DNA of 64,000 nt from Pseudoneobacillus sp052180215 (GCF_052180215.1 NZ_CP197471.1:96001-160000); one strand, 5' to 3'. Positions 47,270 to 56,939 are shown, counted from the stretch's first letter. Translations and numbers: made by a program. The notes: a model not told the origin generated them from the sequence alone.

Positions 47270-47560
47270 ATGTCAAGGATTTCTTTGGATGAAGTAAAAC
47301 ACGTGGCTCACTTAGCTAGGTTAGCCATCACAGAAGATGAAACCGAAAAATTTACTAAACAATTAGATTCAATTATTACCTTTGCAGAACAATTAAACGA
47401 GTTGGATACAGAAGGTATTGAACCTACTACACATGTATTAAATATGAAAAATATTTTACGTGAAGATAAAGCAGCAAAAGGGCTTTCGCGTGAAGAGGTA
47501 CTTAAAAATGCTCCAGACCACCAAGACGGTCAATTTAAAGTACCATCCATCTTAGAGTAA
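47270..47560 (+). CDS. gatC: Asp/Glu-tRNA amidotransferase subunit C
   Basis: A 96-residue subunit that stabilises GatA in the amidotransferase converting Glu-tRNA(Gln) to Gln-tRNA(Gln). VKHVAHLARLAITEDE (residues 9-24), FAEQLNELDTEGIEPTTH and the closing DGQFKVPSILE are typical. First gene of gatCAB. Confidence 0.97.
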   Translation: MSRISLDEVKHVAHLARLAITEDETEKFTKQLDSIITFAEQLNELDTEGIEPTTHVLNMKNILREDKAAKGLSREEVLKNAPDHQDGQFKVPSILE

Positions 47561-47572
47561 GGAGGGGATAGC

Positions 47573-49030
47573 ATGAGTTTATTTGATCATAAAATGACAG
47601 AGCTTCATCAATTATTACATAAGAAAGAACTGAGCGTTTCAGACCTTGTTTCAGAATCGTTTAAAAAAATTAGTGAAGTGGAGGACCAAGTCCAGGCTTT
47701 CTTAACTTTAAATGAAGAAGAAGCAAGAAATCAGGCAAAAAGCTTAGATAATAAGTTAATGACAGATGCAGCAAAAGGCCTCCTGTTTGGGATGCCTATT
47801 GGAATTAAGGACAATATTGTCACAAAAGGTATTCGAACAACCAGTGGCAGTAAAATGCTTGAAAACTTTGATCCTATTTACAATGCAACGGTAATGGACA
47901 AGTTAGCAGCGGCAGAATCGATTGCAATTGGTAAATTGAATATGGACGAATTCGCAATGGGTTCATCCACTGAAAACTCAGCCTTCCAAAAAACAAAAAA
48001 TCCTTGGAATGTAGAAACCGTTCCTGGTGGTTCTTCAGGTGGGTCTGCTGCTTCCGTAGCGGCCGGTGAAGTTCTATTTTCGCTAGGCTCAGATACAGGG
48101 GGTTCGATTCGTCAGCCGGCTTCTTTTTGTGGAGTGGTTGGTTTAAAGCCTACATACGGACGTATTTCTCGCTTTGGTTTAATTGCTTTTGCGTCCTCCC
48201 TCGATCAAATTGGTCCGATTACTCGAACAGTAGAAGACAATGCCTATGTTTTAGAGGCCATTTCCGGAGTGGATTCAATGGATTCTACATCTGCTAATGT
48301 ACCTGTTCCGAGCTTCGTTCAAGCCTTAACCGGCGATATTAAAGGGTTGAAAATTGCCGTGCCAAAAGAATACTTAGGTGAAGGTGTTAACGAAGAGGTT
48401 AAGCAGTCGGTTCTTGCTGCTTTGAAGGTTCTTGAAAGCCAGGGAGCGACATGGGAGGAAGTTTCGTTACCTCATTCTAAATATGCTCTCGCTACTTATT
48501 ATTTACTATCATCGTCTGAAGCGTCAGCTAACTTAGCTCGTTTTGACGGTGTTCGTTATGGATATAGAACTCCTAATGCCGAAAACTTAATTGATTTATA
48601 TAAAAAGACGCGTTCAGAAGGCTTTGGAGAAGAAGTAAAAAGAAGAATCATGTTAGGTACCTTCGCTCTTAGCTCAGGTTATTACGATGCCTATTATAAA
48701 AAAGCTCAACAGGTACGTACCTTAATAAAGAAGGATTTTGAAGACGTTTTTGAAAAGTATGATGTAATTGTTGGTCCTACAACCCCAACGCCAGCGTTTA
48801 AAATTGGTGAAAAAACAAGCGATCCAATGACGATGTACGCGAATGATATTTTAACCATTCCCGTTAACTTAGCGGGAGTACCAGCTATTTCTGTGCCGTG
48901 TGGCTTCTCAAATGGTCTGCCATTAGGATTACAAATAATTGGTAAACATTTTGATGAAAGTACCATCTACCGAGTAGCACACGTATTTGAACAATCAACT
49001 GATTATCATAAACAAAAACCATCATTGTAA
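47573..49030 (+). CDS. gatA: Asp/Glu-tRNA amidotransferase subunit A (amidase)
   Basis: A 485-residue amidase-signature enzyme that releases ammonia from glutamine. The Ser-cisSer-Lys triad lies in GIKDNIV (Lys about 79), PGGSSGGSAASVAAG (cis-Ser about 154) and SDTGGSIRQPASF (Ser nucleophile about 178). AAGGAGGGG precedes the ATG. Confidence 0.98.
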   Translation: MSLFDHKMTELHQLLHKKELSVSDLVSESFKKISEVEDQVQAFLTLNEEEARNQAKSLDNKLMTDAAKGLLFGMPIGIKDNIVTKGIRTTSGSKMLENFDPIYNATVMDKLAAAESIAIGKLNMDEFAMGSSTENSAFQKTKNPWNVETVPGGSSGGSAASVAAGEVLFSLGSDTGGSIRQPASFCGVVGLKPTYGRISRFGLIAFASSLDQIGPITRTVEDNAYVLEAISGVDSMDSTSANVPVPSFVQALTGDIKGLKIAVPKEYLGEGVNEEVKQSVLAALKVLESQGATWEEVSLPHSKYALATYYLLSSSEASANLARFDGVRYGYRTPNAENLIDLYKKTRSEGFGEEVKRRIMLGTFALSSGYYDAYYKKAQQVRTLIKKDFEDVFEKYDVIVGPTTPTPAFKIGEKTSDPMTMYANDILTIPVNLAGVPAISVPCGFSNGLPLGLQIIGKHFDESTIYRVAHVFEQSTDYHKQKPSL

Positions 49031-49042
49031 GGGGTGAGAAGA

Positions 49043-50470
49043 ATGGATTTTGAAACGATTATTGGATTGGAAGTCCATGTTGAATTAAAAACAGATTCGA
49101 AAATTTTCTCGGCTAGTCCGAACCACTTTGGGGCGGAGCCTAATACGAATACAACTGTGATAGACCTTGGATACCCAGGCGTGTTACCTGTTTTAAATAA
49201 AAAGGTAGTCGATTATGCGATGAAAGCAGCAATGGCTCTAAATTGCGAAGTAGCTACCCATACGAAATTTGATCGAAAAAATTATTTTTATCCAGACAAT
49301 CCAAAAGCCTACCAGATCTCTCAATTTGATAAACCAATTGGGGAAAATGGCTGGATTGAAATCGAGGTAGATGGCTACAAGAAAAAAATTGGCATTACTC
49401 GTATTCATATGGAAGAGGATGCAGGAAAGCTTAACCACGAAAAAGGCTACTCGTTAGTGGATATAAATCGCCAAGGAACACCTTTAGTTGAAATTGTTTC
49501 AGAGCCCGATATTCGCACACCAAATGAGGCATACGCTTATTTGGAAAAATTAAAGTCGATTATTCAATATACCGGAGTATCTGATTGTAAAATGGAAGAA
49601 GGTTCACTTCGCTGTGATGCCAATATTTCCATTCGTCCTGTTGGTCAAAAAGAATTCGGAACCAAAACGGAGCTGAAAAATCTAAACTCGTTTAACTTTG
49701 TTCGCAGAGGACTTGAGCATGAAGAAAAACGCCAACGTGAAGTGGTTTTAGCTGGTGGAGTTATTCAGCAGGAAACAAGAAGATATGATGAAGCAACCGG
49801 AACAACGATTTTAATGCGAGTAAAAGAAGGTTCGGAGGATTATCGTTATTTTCCAGAACCAGACTTAACAGACCTTTATATTGATGAGGAATGGAAGGCA
49901 CGAATGAGAGCGGAAATTCCAGAACTGCCGGATCAACGGAAGTCTCGTTATATAGCGGAATGGGGGCTGCCTGAATATGATGCCAATGTCTTAACAGTTA
50001 CTAGGGAAATGGCAGACTTTTTCGAAGCAACCGTTGCTGCAGGTGCAGAACCGAAACAAGCTTCAAACTGGCTGATGGGAGACCTCTCTGCTTATTTGAA
50101 CGCTGAACAAAAGGAACTTCATCAAATTGCATTAATACCTTCTAGCCTTGCAGGACTAATTAAACTAATTGAAAACGGAACGATTTCTTCTAAAATAGCG
50201 AAGGTTGTTTTTAAAGAATTAGTGGAAGATGGCGGAGACGCAGAACAAATCGTAAAGGAGAAGGGTCTAGTTCAAATTTCAGATGAAGGTGCCCTGTTAA
50301 AATTCATTACAGAAGTATTGGATGGAAATCCACAGTCTATTGAAGATTTTAAAGCTGGAAAAAGTAAAGCGGTTGGCTTCCTAGTAGGTCAAATCATGAA
50401 AGTGACAAAAGGTCAGGCTAACCCGCAAATGGTGAACCAGCTATTACAATCAGAAATCGAAAAGAGATAA
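49043..50470 (+). CDS. gatB: Asp/Glu-tRNA amidotransferase subunit B (kinase)
   Basis: A 475-residue subunit that phosphorylates tRNA-bound Glu and binds tRNA. Motifs: GLEVHVEL (residues 7-14), FDRKNYFYPDNPKAYQISQ and RIHMEEDAGKL, plus the C-terminal tail domain with VGFLVGQIMKVTKGQANPQM. Start at ATG 49043 with AGGGGTGAG upstream; GTG 49034 would add MRR. Ends at a strong terminator. Confidence 0.97.
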   Translation: MDFETIIGLEVHVELKTDSKIFSASPNHFGAEPNTNTTVIDLGYPGVLPVLNKKVVDYAMKAAMALNCEVATHTKFDRKNYFYPDNPKAYQISQFDKPIGENGWIEIEVDGYKKKIGITRIHMEEDAGKLNHEKGYSLVDINRQGTPLVEIVSEPDIRTPNEAYAYLEKLKSIIQYTGVSDCKMEEGSLRCDANISIRPVGQKEFGTKTELKNLNSFNFVRRGLEHEEKRQREVVLAGGVIQQETRRYDEATGTTILMRVKEGSEDYRYFPEPDLTDLYIDEEWKARMRAEIPELPDQRKSRYIAEWGLPEYDANVLTVTREMADFFEATVAAGAEPKQASNWLMGDLSAYLNAEQKELHQIALIPSSLAGLIKLIENGTISSKIAKVVFKELVEDGGDAEQIVKEKGLVQISDEGALLKFITEVLDGNPQSIEDFKAGKSKAVGFLVGQIMKVTKGQANPQMVNQLLQSEIEKR

Positions 50471-50472
50471 AG

Positions 50473-50505
50473 AAATGGATGGTGCCAAGCACCATCCATT
50501 TTTTT
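50473..50505 (+). terminator. gatB terminator
   Basis: ATGGATGGTGC / GCACCATCCAT, 11 bp, 3-nt loop, then seven T. Confidence 0.93.
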
Positions 50506-50509
50506 AAAA

Positions 50510-51985
50510 CTATTCATTTTTTAATAATTCGACCGATTCATCAAATTCCTTTTCGATGGCATCGTTCTTTTCGTAAGTAATGATGCTGACAATAACAGCT
50601 ACAATGAAGTTTAAAACGAAACCAGGTACGATTTCGTAAAGGGTGTCACCAAGTCCAACATTCTTCCAAACGATAACGGTTACCGCTCCGACAACCATCC
50701 CGATGATAGCACCCCAGTTGGTCATCTTTTTCCAATAGAGGCTTAAAAGGATGGTTGGACCAAAAGCGGCACCAAACCCCGCCCAAGCATAAGCAACAAG
50801 GCCTAAGATCGTGTTATTTTGCTCCCAAGCTAATATGGCTGCAATAACAGCAACGGCTAAAACCGCCATACGGCCAAGGAAAACAAGTTTTTTATCGCTA
50901 GCATTTTTAGCAAATACTTTATATAAGTCTTCAATAAGCGCACTCGATGTAACGATTAGCTGAGAAGAAATGGTGCTCATAATCGCAGCAAGAACAGCTG
51001 CAAGTAAGAAGCCTGCAATAATTGGGTGGAACAGAATTTGCCCTAATTCAATAAATATTGCTTCCGGATTTTTTAATGTGAATTCAGTATGTTGTTGGAA
51101 GAACGCAATTCCGACTAGTGCAGTGAAAATCGTTCCAAGTAAAGAGAAAATCATCCAGCCCATGCCGATTCGGCGTGCACTTTTTGTTTCCTTAATGGTC
51201 GTAATGGCCATAAAACGAACGATGATATGAGGCTGACCAAAATAGCCCAATCCCCAAGCCATTGCTGAGATTATACCCACAACTGTAGTCCCTTTAAAGA
51301 AATCAAGTAAGGTAGGGTCTACCATTTTAATGGTATCAAAAGTTTCACTAATTCCACCTGTTTTAAAGATGGCGATAATAGGCACAAATATTAATGCTAG
51401 TAGCATCATTAATCCTTGAATAAAGTCGGTATAACTTACCGCCAAGAAGCCACCGAATAAAGTATAGGCAACAACCACGGCTGAAACGAGAAGTAAGCCT
51501 GTATGATAGTCATAGTCAAATGAGTTCTCGAAGAAAACAGCTCCCGCAACCATTCCAGAAGAAACATAAAAAGTAAAGAAAATTAAAATGACGATTCCAG
51601 AAACAATACGAAGTAATTTTGTAGAGTCTTTAAAACGATTTTCTAAATAAGCAGGAATGGTAATGGAGTCATTTGCGACTTGAGTATAAGAACGTAGACG
51701 TGGTGCAACTAATTTCCAGTTTAGGTAGGCACCGATTGTTAACCCGATAGCGATCCAAGCATCTGCTAAACCGCTTACATAAATTCCGCCAGGCAATCCC
51801 ATCAATAACCATCCACTCATATCGGCTGCCCCAGCACTTAAGGCTGTAACGGCTGGGCCTAATGAACGTCCCCCTAGCATGTAATCCGAGAGATTGCTTG
51901 TTTTTCTATAGGCATACCAACCGATCAGCAACATGCCGATGATGTAGATGCCAATAGAGATCATTTGATAAGTCTCATTTGTCAT
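50510..51985 (-). CDS. putP: Sodium/proline symporter (PutP/OpuE)
   Basis: A 491-residue SSS-family symporter with about 13 transmembrane helices. Na+/proline motifs: LGGRSLGPAVTALSAGAADMS (about residues 37-57), AWGLGYFGQPHIIVRFMA and YAWAGFGAAFGPTILLSLYW. It could be the catabolic PutP, matching rocA upstream, or the osmostress transporter OpuE; B. subtilis opuE also lies next to gatCAB (from memory), but here the gene is on the other side and convergent. A 30-nt inverted repeat lies about 40 nt upstream of its start. Confidence 0.93.
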   Translation of the reverse strand: MTNETYQMISIGIYIIGMLLIGWYAYRKTSNLSDYMLGGRSLGPAVTALSAGAADMSGWLLMGLPGGIYVSGLADAWIAIGLTIGAYLNWKLVAPRLRSYTQVANDSITIPAYLENRFKDSTKLLRIVSGIVILIFFTFYVSSGMVAGAVFFENSFDYDYHTGLLLVSAVVVAYTLFGGFLAVSYTDFIQGLMMLLALIFVPIIAIFKTGGISETFDTIKMVDPTLLDFFKGTTVVGIISAMAWGLGYFGQPHIIVRFMAITTIKETKSARRIGMGWMIFSLLGTIFTALVGIAFFQQHTEFTLKNPEAIFIELGQILFHPIIAGFLLAAVLAAIMSTISSQLIVTSSALIEDLYKVFAKNASDKKLVFLGRMAVLAVAVIAAILAWEQNNTILGLVAYAWAGFGAAFGPTILLSLYWKKMTNWGAIIGMVVGAVTVIVWKNVGLGDTLYEIVPGFVLNFIVAVIVSIITYEKNDAIEKEFDESVELLKNE

Positions 51986-52021
51986 ACATTATCCCCCTTT
52001 GTCATAATAGAAAATATTTTT

Positions 52022-52051
52022 TAGAATATTTTCTACTTATAAAATATTCTA
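52022..52051 (-). promoter_or_regulatory. Inverted repeat upstream of putP, possible operator
   Basis: TAGAATATTTT / AAAATATTCTA, 11-bp arms separated by 8 nt, with a third half-site-like AGAAAATATTTT at about 52009. It overlaps the likely promoter region of the minus-strand putP gene. The regulator is unknown. Confidence 0.5.
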
Positions 52052-52278
52052 ACACCTACATAAATCATTCATCAATATAAAAATTTTTGAAAATAAAAGA
52101 TTTATTAATATATCATTTAGCTTTTCTAATATAATAATTTTGGAATATATGATCATCATAGATTCTTTATGTCGAACGAAAATTTCTTTAAAATAGTAAG
52201 TTAGAATAGAACTTTCGTATCGTAAGATGGTATGATAGAGAAAATTCCCAATTTTTAAAAATTAAGGAAGGTGTCATG

Positions 52279-53070
52279 ATGAACGGAGCCCATTTTGGTT
52301 TAGTTGCCGAAAGCTACTCTCGTTCCCGAAATGATATTCCCCACCAACTTTTTGAGAGTCTACAGCTCCGTAATATCTATTTCGCAGGAAAGAAAGTTGC
52401 TGATATTGGTTGTGGAACAGGTGTATTAACAAGAAAAATTAAAATTAGAAATGCCCAGGTGATTGGAGTGGACCCGTCACCGCAGCTCCTTGAAAAGGCA
52501 AATGTCTCGAGTGAAGAGGATTTTCTTTCCATACCATATGTTTTGGGAACGGCAGAACAAACAGGTTTAGACTCTACAGCGTTTGACATCGTTACCGTTA
52601 TGCGAGCTTGGCACTGGTTTGATCGAGAACAGACCATCGAAGAAATCAACCGAATATTAAAGCCTAAAGGTACATTGCTAATTATGGACTCAGGATTTTT
52701 AACCGAATCGACCCTTGTTATGCAAACGTTTTCCGCTATGGAAAAGTTTATTACTGGAGGAATAAAACCAGCTGGATCCAAGGCACAATCCAAACAAAGA
52801 ATAAATGGATTCCCAGTAGAATGGTTTGAAGAATGGCGTCAAAATAAATTCGATGTACGTGATTTTTATAAATTCGATTATACCGTCTCATTTACAAATG
52901 AAGAATGGGTCGATAGAATCGAATCCATTTCGTGGATGACAGGACTAAAGGAAGATGAAAGAGAGATAGCAAAATTTAAATTACTGGATACCCTAAAAGA
53001 ACAATTCGGAGAAGAAGTCATTCACAGCGTCCCACACTACTGCACCGTCTGCATCCTAACAAAACAATAA
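52279..53070 (+). CDS. Class I SAM-dependent methyltransferase
   Basis: A 263-residue Methyltransf_11-type enzyme. SAM-binding motif I is KVADIGCGTGVLTRK (about residues 38-52); acidic motif II is IGVDPSPQLL; AFDIVTVMRAWHWFD resembles the methyltransferase motif of the YafE/UbiE-like group. A second in-frame ATG at 52276 is possible; the chosen one has better spacing to AAGGAAGG. The substrate is unknown. It stands alone, followed by palindrome F. Confidence 0.88.
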   Translation: MNGAHFGLVAESYSRSRNDIPHQLFESLQLRNIYFAGKKVADIGCGTGVLTRKIKIRNAQVIGVDPSPQLLEKANVSSEEDFLSIPYVLGTAEQTGLDSTAFDIVTVMRAWHWFDREQTIEEINRILKPKGTLLIMDSGFLTESTLVMQTFSAMEKFITGGIKPAGSKAQSKQRINGFPVEWFEEWRQNKFDVRDFYKFDYTVSFTNEEWVDRIESISWMTGLKEDEREIAKFKLLDTLKEQFGEEVIHSVPHYCTVCILTKQ

Positions 53071-53081
53071 CAAATCAATAA

Positions 53082-53136
53082 CTTTAACGCATTAACGTAC
53101 CGGGAGTCAGACCCCCGGTACGTTAATGCGTTAAAG
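53082..53136. repeat. GGGGTC palindromic element F
   Basis: CTTTAACGCATTAACGTACCGGG pairs with CCCGGTACGTTAATGCGTTAAAG around GAGTCAGACC, with one arm mismatch. Arms differ from element E at three positions, each compensated on the other side. Confidence 0.92.
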
Positions 53137-53338
53137 AGGGATAGCCCTTTCAAATTAAAACTTATTTTTGGTTAAATTTTGCTATTTAGAGGTAAAGGAT
53201 ATATGATTATTTTGGACAAAATATTCATTATGGTTTTAAAGTTAAAGATCATGTAATTTGTTGAGAAACTTGTTTTAAGGTAAATTATATTATGGAAATA
53301 TAAGGTGTTACTTAATTTAATTATAGGAAGTTGATAGT

Positions 53339-54256
53339 ATGAAACGAGCGAGAATCATATATAATCCAACGTCCGGCCGAGAGATCTTTAAGCGGCATTT
53401 GGCAGATGTTCTTCAGAAACTTGAAAAGGCAGGTTATGAAACGTCCTGTCATGCGACTACTGGAGCAGGGGATGCTACAAGTGCAGCACGAATTGCTGTT
53501 GAACGAAGGTACGACCTTGTTGTAGCTGCTGGTGGCGATGGGACAATCAATGAGGTAGTCAACGGTTTGGCGGAGCAGGATTATCGACCAAAGCTTGGCA
53601 TTATTCCTGTTGGTACGACGAATGACTTTGCACGTGCCCTCCATATACCAAGAGATATCGAGGCTGCGGCAGAAATTATTGTCAAAGGCGAAACCATTCC
53701 AGTTGATATAGGCAGGATTAATGATCGTTACTTTATTAATATCGCTGGTGGAGGACGTTTAACGGAGCTTACTTATGAAGTTCCGAGTAAACTGAAAACG
53801 ATGTTAGGACAGCTGGCGTATTATTTAAAAGGAATGGAAATGTTGCCATCGATTCGATCAACCGACTTTACAATCGAGTATGATGGTAAGCTATTTGAAG
53901 GAGAAGCAATGCTTTTTCTAGTGGGTTTAACGAATTCGGTTGGGGGCTTTGAAAAATTGGCTCCTAATTCATCGATAAACGATGGGATGTTTTCCCTTCT
54001 TATTTTGAAAAAGACCAACCTTGCTGATTTTATTCGTATCGCATCTTTAGCCGTTCGTGGAGATCATATTCATGATGAAAATGTGATTTATACACAAGCG
54101 AATCGTATTAAAGTTACCTCTAATGAAAAAGTACAGTTAAATCTAGATGGGGAATTTGGCGGCTTACTGCCAGCTGAATTTGAAAATCTTTATCGCCACC
54201 TAGAAGTATATGTACCATTAGACCAAATTCGACCAGAGGACCGTCCCGTACAATAG
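53339..54256 (+). CDS. dgkB: Diacylglycerol kinase DgkB
   Basis: A 305-residue soluble lipid kinase that returns diacylglycerol to phosphatidic acid, recycling DAG from lipoteichoic acid synthesis. YNPTSGRE (residues 8-15), the catalytic/nucleotide loop AAGGDGTINEVVNG (about 62-75) and PVGTTNDFARAL are signature motifs; the C-terminal beta-sandwich ends in LNLDGEFGGLLPAEF. AGGAAG precedes the ATG. Gene order dgkB-rlmCD matches B. subtilis. Confidence 0.95.
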   Translation: MKRARIIYNPTSGREIFKRHLADVLQKLEKAGYETSCHATTGAGDATSAARIAVERRYDLVVAAGGDGTINEVVNGLAEQDYRPKLGIIPVGTTNDFARALHIPRDIEAAAEIIVKGETIPVDIGRINDRYFINIAGGGRLTELTYEVPSKLKTMLGQLAYYLKGMEMLPSIRSTDFTIEYDGKLFEGEAMLFLVGLTNSVGGFEKLAPNSSINDGMFSLLILKKTNLADFIRIASLAVRGDHIHDENVIYTQANRIKVTSNEKVQLNLDGEFGGLLPAEFENLYRHLEVYVPLDQIRPEDRPVQ

Positions 54257-54287
54257 GTTTCCTTTAGCTACTTTATGTAAAACCGTC

Positions 54288-54318
54288 AGCGCGTTCTTCT
54301 ACAAAAGAACGCGCTTTT
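54288..54318 (+). terminator. dgkB terminator
   Basis: AGCGCGTTCTT / AAGAACGCGCT, 11 bp, 6-nt loop, short T run. It is followed by CTGCTTTAAAGCGGTAAA, which looks like a remnant of the GGGGTC-palindrome flank. Confidence 0.8.
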
Positions 54319-54428
54319 TACTGCTTTAAAGCGGTAAATTCAAATTCTAGGGATTTCGATTTTGTCCTTAGTTATGGTAGAATCTTTGAATAATGAAAAG
54401 AACAAAAAACCTGTAAAGGAAGTACAAA

Positions 54429-55799
54429 ATGAGCGTAACATTACCTGTAAAGAAGAATGATTATATAGATGTTGTTTTTGAAGATTTGACTCATGAAGGG
54501 GCAGGGGTTGCCAAGGTAGATGGATATCCATTATTTGTCCCAAATGGACTTCCGGGAGAAAAAGCGAAAATCAAAGTAATAAAGGCAAACAAGGGCTATG
54601 GTTTTGGGAGATTGATCGAACTATACGAAGAGAGCCCGGACCGTGTAAAGGCTCCTTGTCCGATTTATAAGGAATGCGGAGGTTGTCAGCTTCAGCATTT
54701 AAGCTATGAGGGGCAATTAAAAGCAAAGGAAAAACAAGTTCGTGAGGTATTAACACGTATCGGAAAGCTTGAAAATGTGAAGGTACATCCTGTTCTCGGT
54801 ATGAGTGAGCCATGGCGGTATCGCAATAAAGCTCAAGTGCCTGTTGGAGAGCGTGAAGGCGGTTTAATAGCAGGATTTTATCAAAAGCGAAGCCATGAAA
54901 TCATTAATATGGAGGCCTGTTTAATTCAACAAGAAAAAAATGATGAAGTGGTTCGAGTAGTAAAAGATATTTGTGAACGTCATGGTATACCGGCCTACGA
55001 TGAAGAAAAGCATAAAGGCCAATTGCGTCACATCATGGCTCGTTATGGTTTAGTTTCCGGTGAGATCATGGTTGTGCTAGTTACTAGAACGTCAGAACTG
55101 CCAAATAAACAGAATATCATAGATGAAATAGTAGAACGCACCCCGGGAGTAAAATCCATCATCCAGAATATCAATTCGAAAAAGACGAATGTAATCCTTG
55201 GCGACGAAACGAAGGTGTTATGGGGAGAAGAGGTCATATACGATTTTATTGGTGATATAAAATTTGCGATATCCTCTCAGTCGTTTTATCAAGTAAACCC
55301 TGAACAAACTAAGGTACTTTATGACAAAGCACTCGAATATGCCAATTTAAGCGGGGAAGAAACGGTAATAGATGCGTATTGTGGAATCGGAACGATTTCC
55401 TTATTTTTAGCCCAAAAAGCTCGTAAAGTATACGGTGTCGAAATCGTACCAGAAGCGATCGAGGATGCGCAAAGAAATGCACAACTCAACGAAATAACAA
55501 ATGTAGAGTTTGCGGTTGGCCAAGCTGAAGTAGTGATTCCGAAGTGGTACGAAGATGGCATCTCTGCGGATGTGCTTGTGGTAGATCCCCCAAGAAAAGG
55601 CTGTGATGAAGCGTTACTACAAACCATCATCTCGATGAAGCCTAAAAAAGTCGTTTACGTCTCATGTAACCCAGGAACTTTAGCACGTGATTTACGAATT
55701 CTAGAAGATGGCGGATATAAAACGTTAGAAGTTCAGCCCGTTGATATGTTTCCGCACACAACCCATGTGGAAGCAGTTGCGCTGCTTGAACTTAATTAA
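54429..55799 (+). CDS. rlmCD: 23S rRNA (uracil-5-)-methyltransferase RlmCD
   Basis: A 456-residue RumA-type enzyme. N-terminal TRAM domain (about residues 8-66); 4Fe-4S cysteines in CPIYKECGGCQLQHL (about 75-89) plus a later Cys in NMEACLIQQ; SAM motif DAYCGIGTISLFLAQ; VVDPPRKGCDE; catalytic Cys in VSCNPGTLARD. In B. subtilis the orthologue makes both m5U747 and m5U1939 of 23S rRNA. Both target uridines are conserved in the 23S gene in this window (positions 8 and 1190). Confidence 0.94.
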   Translation: MSVTLPVKKNDYIDVVFEDLTHEGAGVAKVDGYPLFVPNGLPGEKAKIKVIKANKGYGFGRLIELYEESPDRVKAPCPIYKECGGCQLQHLSYEGQLKAKEKQVREVLTRIGKLENVKVHPVLGMSEPWRYRNKAQVPVGEREGGLIAGFYQKRSHEIINMEACLIQQEKNDEVVRVVKDICERHGIPAYDEEKHKGQLRHIMARYGLVSGEIMVVLVTRTSELPNKQNIIDEIVERTPGVKSIIQNINSKKTNVILGDETKVLWGEEVIYDFIGDIKFAISSQSFYQVNPEQTKVLYDKALEYANLSGEETVIDAYCGIGTISLFLAQKARKVYGVEIVPEAIEDAQRNAQLNEITNVEFAVGQAEVVIPKWYEDGISADVLVVDPPRKGCDEALLQTIISMKPKKVVYVSCNPGTLARDLRILEDGGYKTLEVQPVDMFPHTTHVEAVALLELN

Positions 55800-55846
55800 C
55801 ACAATTCTATATCATTATTTAAAATACTAATGTAGAGGTTTATTAT

Positions 55847-56044
55847 ATGGATGCAAATAAAAAATGGCTCTCTATTCCAAAGGAATTTAGAACAAAACTT
55901 AAAAATAATGTTTTTTGTGCGCATTGTGCAAATGTCGCAACAATTGAGAGTTTTACAATTGAGGATCATTCAGCCGGAATTGTCTTAACGGGAAAGTGCC
56001 AAAAGTGCGGAAATGGAGTAGCGAGGGTTGTAGAAATTGAATAG
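55847..56044 (+). CDS. Small zinc-ribbon-like protein, 65 aa
   Basis: A 65-residue protein with two CxxC knuckles, FCAHC (about residues 23-27) and CQKCGNG (about 51-57), separated by two predicted strands: a zinc-ribbon pattern. AGAGG lies before the ATG. Function unknown; such small ribbons can bind nucleic acid or protein. Confidence 0.8.
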   Translation: MDANKKWLSIPKEFRTKLKNNVFCAHCANVATIESFTIEDHSAGIVLTGKCQKCGNGVARVVEIE

Positions 56045-56111
56045 CTGTTAATAATTTGTACCTGCCCACTTTGTATAAGTGTGTTAAGTAGAAATTATGC
56101 ACTTGATTTAG

Positions 56112-56135
56112 GGAAGCAAATAGTTGCTTCCTTTT
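56112..56135 (+). terminator. Terminator after the zinc-ribbon gene
   Basis: GGAAGCAA / TTGCTTCC with a 4-nt loop, then TTTT. Confidence 0.8.
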
Positions 56136-56235
56136 CATTTTGCTCATCTCCTTCTCTATAATAAATTGAAACCATTATATATCGTTTATCGTATAGTATC
56201 CATTAGCGTACTAGGTAGGAAGGAGAGGCGAATAT

Positions 56236-56796
56236 ATGGAAGATTCTACTACTATAAAAAGAGAAGAAACGGAAAAACACCCAATTGAACAATACTTGGA
56301 GAAGCATATTATAAAAATTTCAGTAGCCGCAGTATTATTTATTATTTCGTTTTTTATTGCTGTGACGATTAACGGGATTTTAGCTACTTATATTTTCGGA
56401 CCGTTTTTTTTGCTGGCTTTCATTACTGGCATTATTTTGAACCTTGTTGTGTATGCAGGTAAAGTAAGATCATTTAAGGAATTCATCTTTTCTAAAAATA
56501 TGTTTAATACGTTATTTGTCATTGGAATCATCTCCTTAACGTTATACCTTGGAAGAGGAGAAATCATGGATTATCCTCACTACATTAATAAGGATTTTGA
56601 GGTGTATAAGGGGAGTCCAAGGGAAATAGATGTAATTCGGCGTACAGGAAGAGGACCAGGTAGCAGTACCCTATTCACTTTAGATTCGGGAAAAGTCCTC
56701 ATTTATAAGGGGATCATTGAGGACTTAAACCAAGCCATCAATATAAAATCGAGTATATGCCGCATAGCAGACACATTTATCATCTTACCAACCTGA
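56236..56796 (+). CDS. Membrane protein of unknown function
   Basis: A 186-residue protein. Three hydrophobic segments, about residues 28-50, 52-76 and 90-108, are followed by a C-terminal soluble tail of about 75 residues with YKGSPREIDVIRRTGRG. AAGGAGAGG precedes the ATG. I do not recognise the family. It stands alone between two terminators. Confidence 0.75.
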   Translation: MEDSTTIKREETEKHPIEQYLEKHIIKISVAAVLFIISFFIAVTINGILATYIFGPFFLLAFITGIILNLVVYAGKVRSFKEFIFSKNMFNTLFVIGIISLTLYLGRGEIMDYPHYINKDFEVYKGSPREIDVIRRTGRGPGSSTLFTLDSGKVLIYKGIIEDLNQAINIKSSICRIADTFIILPT

Positions 56797-56890
56797 CGAC
56801 AGGTGAAAAGTGGAGGCATCGTTAAGTGGTGGAGGTGGTAACGGGCAAAGAAATAAAATAAGTACACTCTCGATAAGGCCTATACAATAA

Positions 56891-56930
56891 AAGGGGTACC
56901 CCAGTAAAAATTACTTTTTGGGTACCCCTT
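56891..56930. terminator. Bidirectional terminator between the membrane protein and abcF genes
   Basis: AAGGGGTACCC / GGGTACCCCTT with an inner AGTAA / TTACT stem, flanked by A on one side and T on the other. Confidence 0.7.
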
Positions 56931-56939
56931 AATCTTTAT

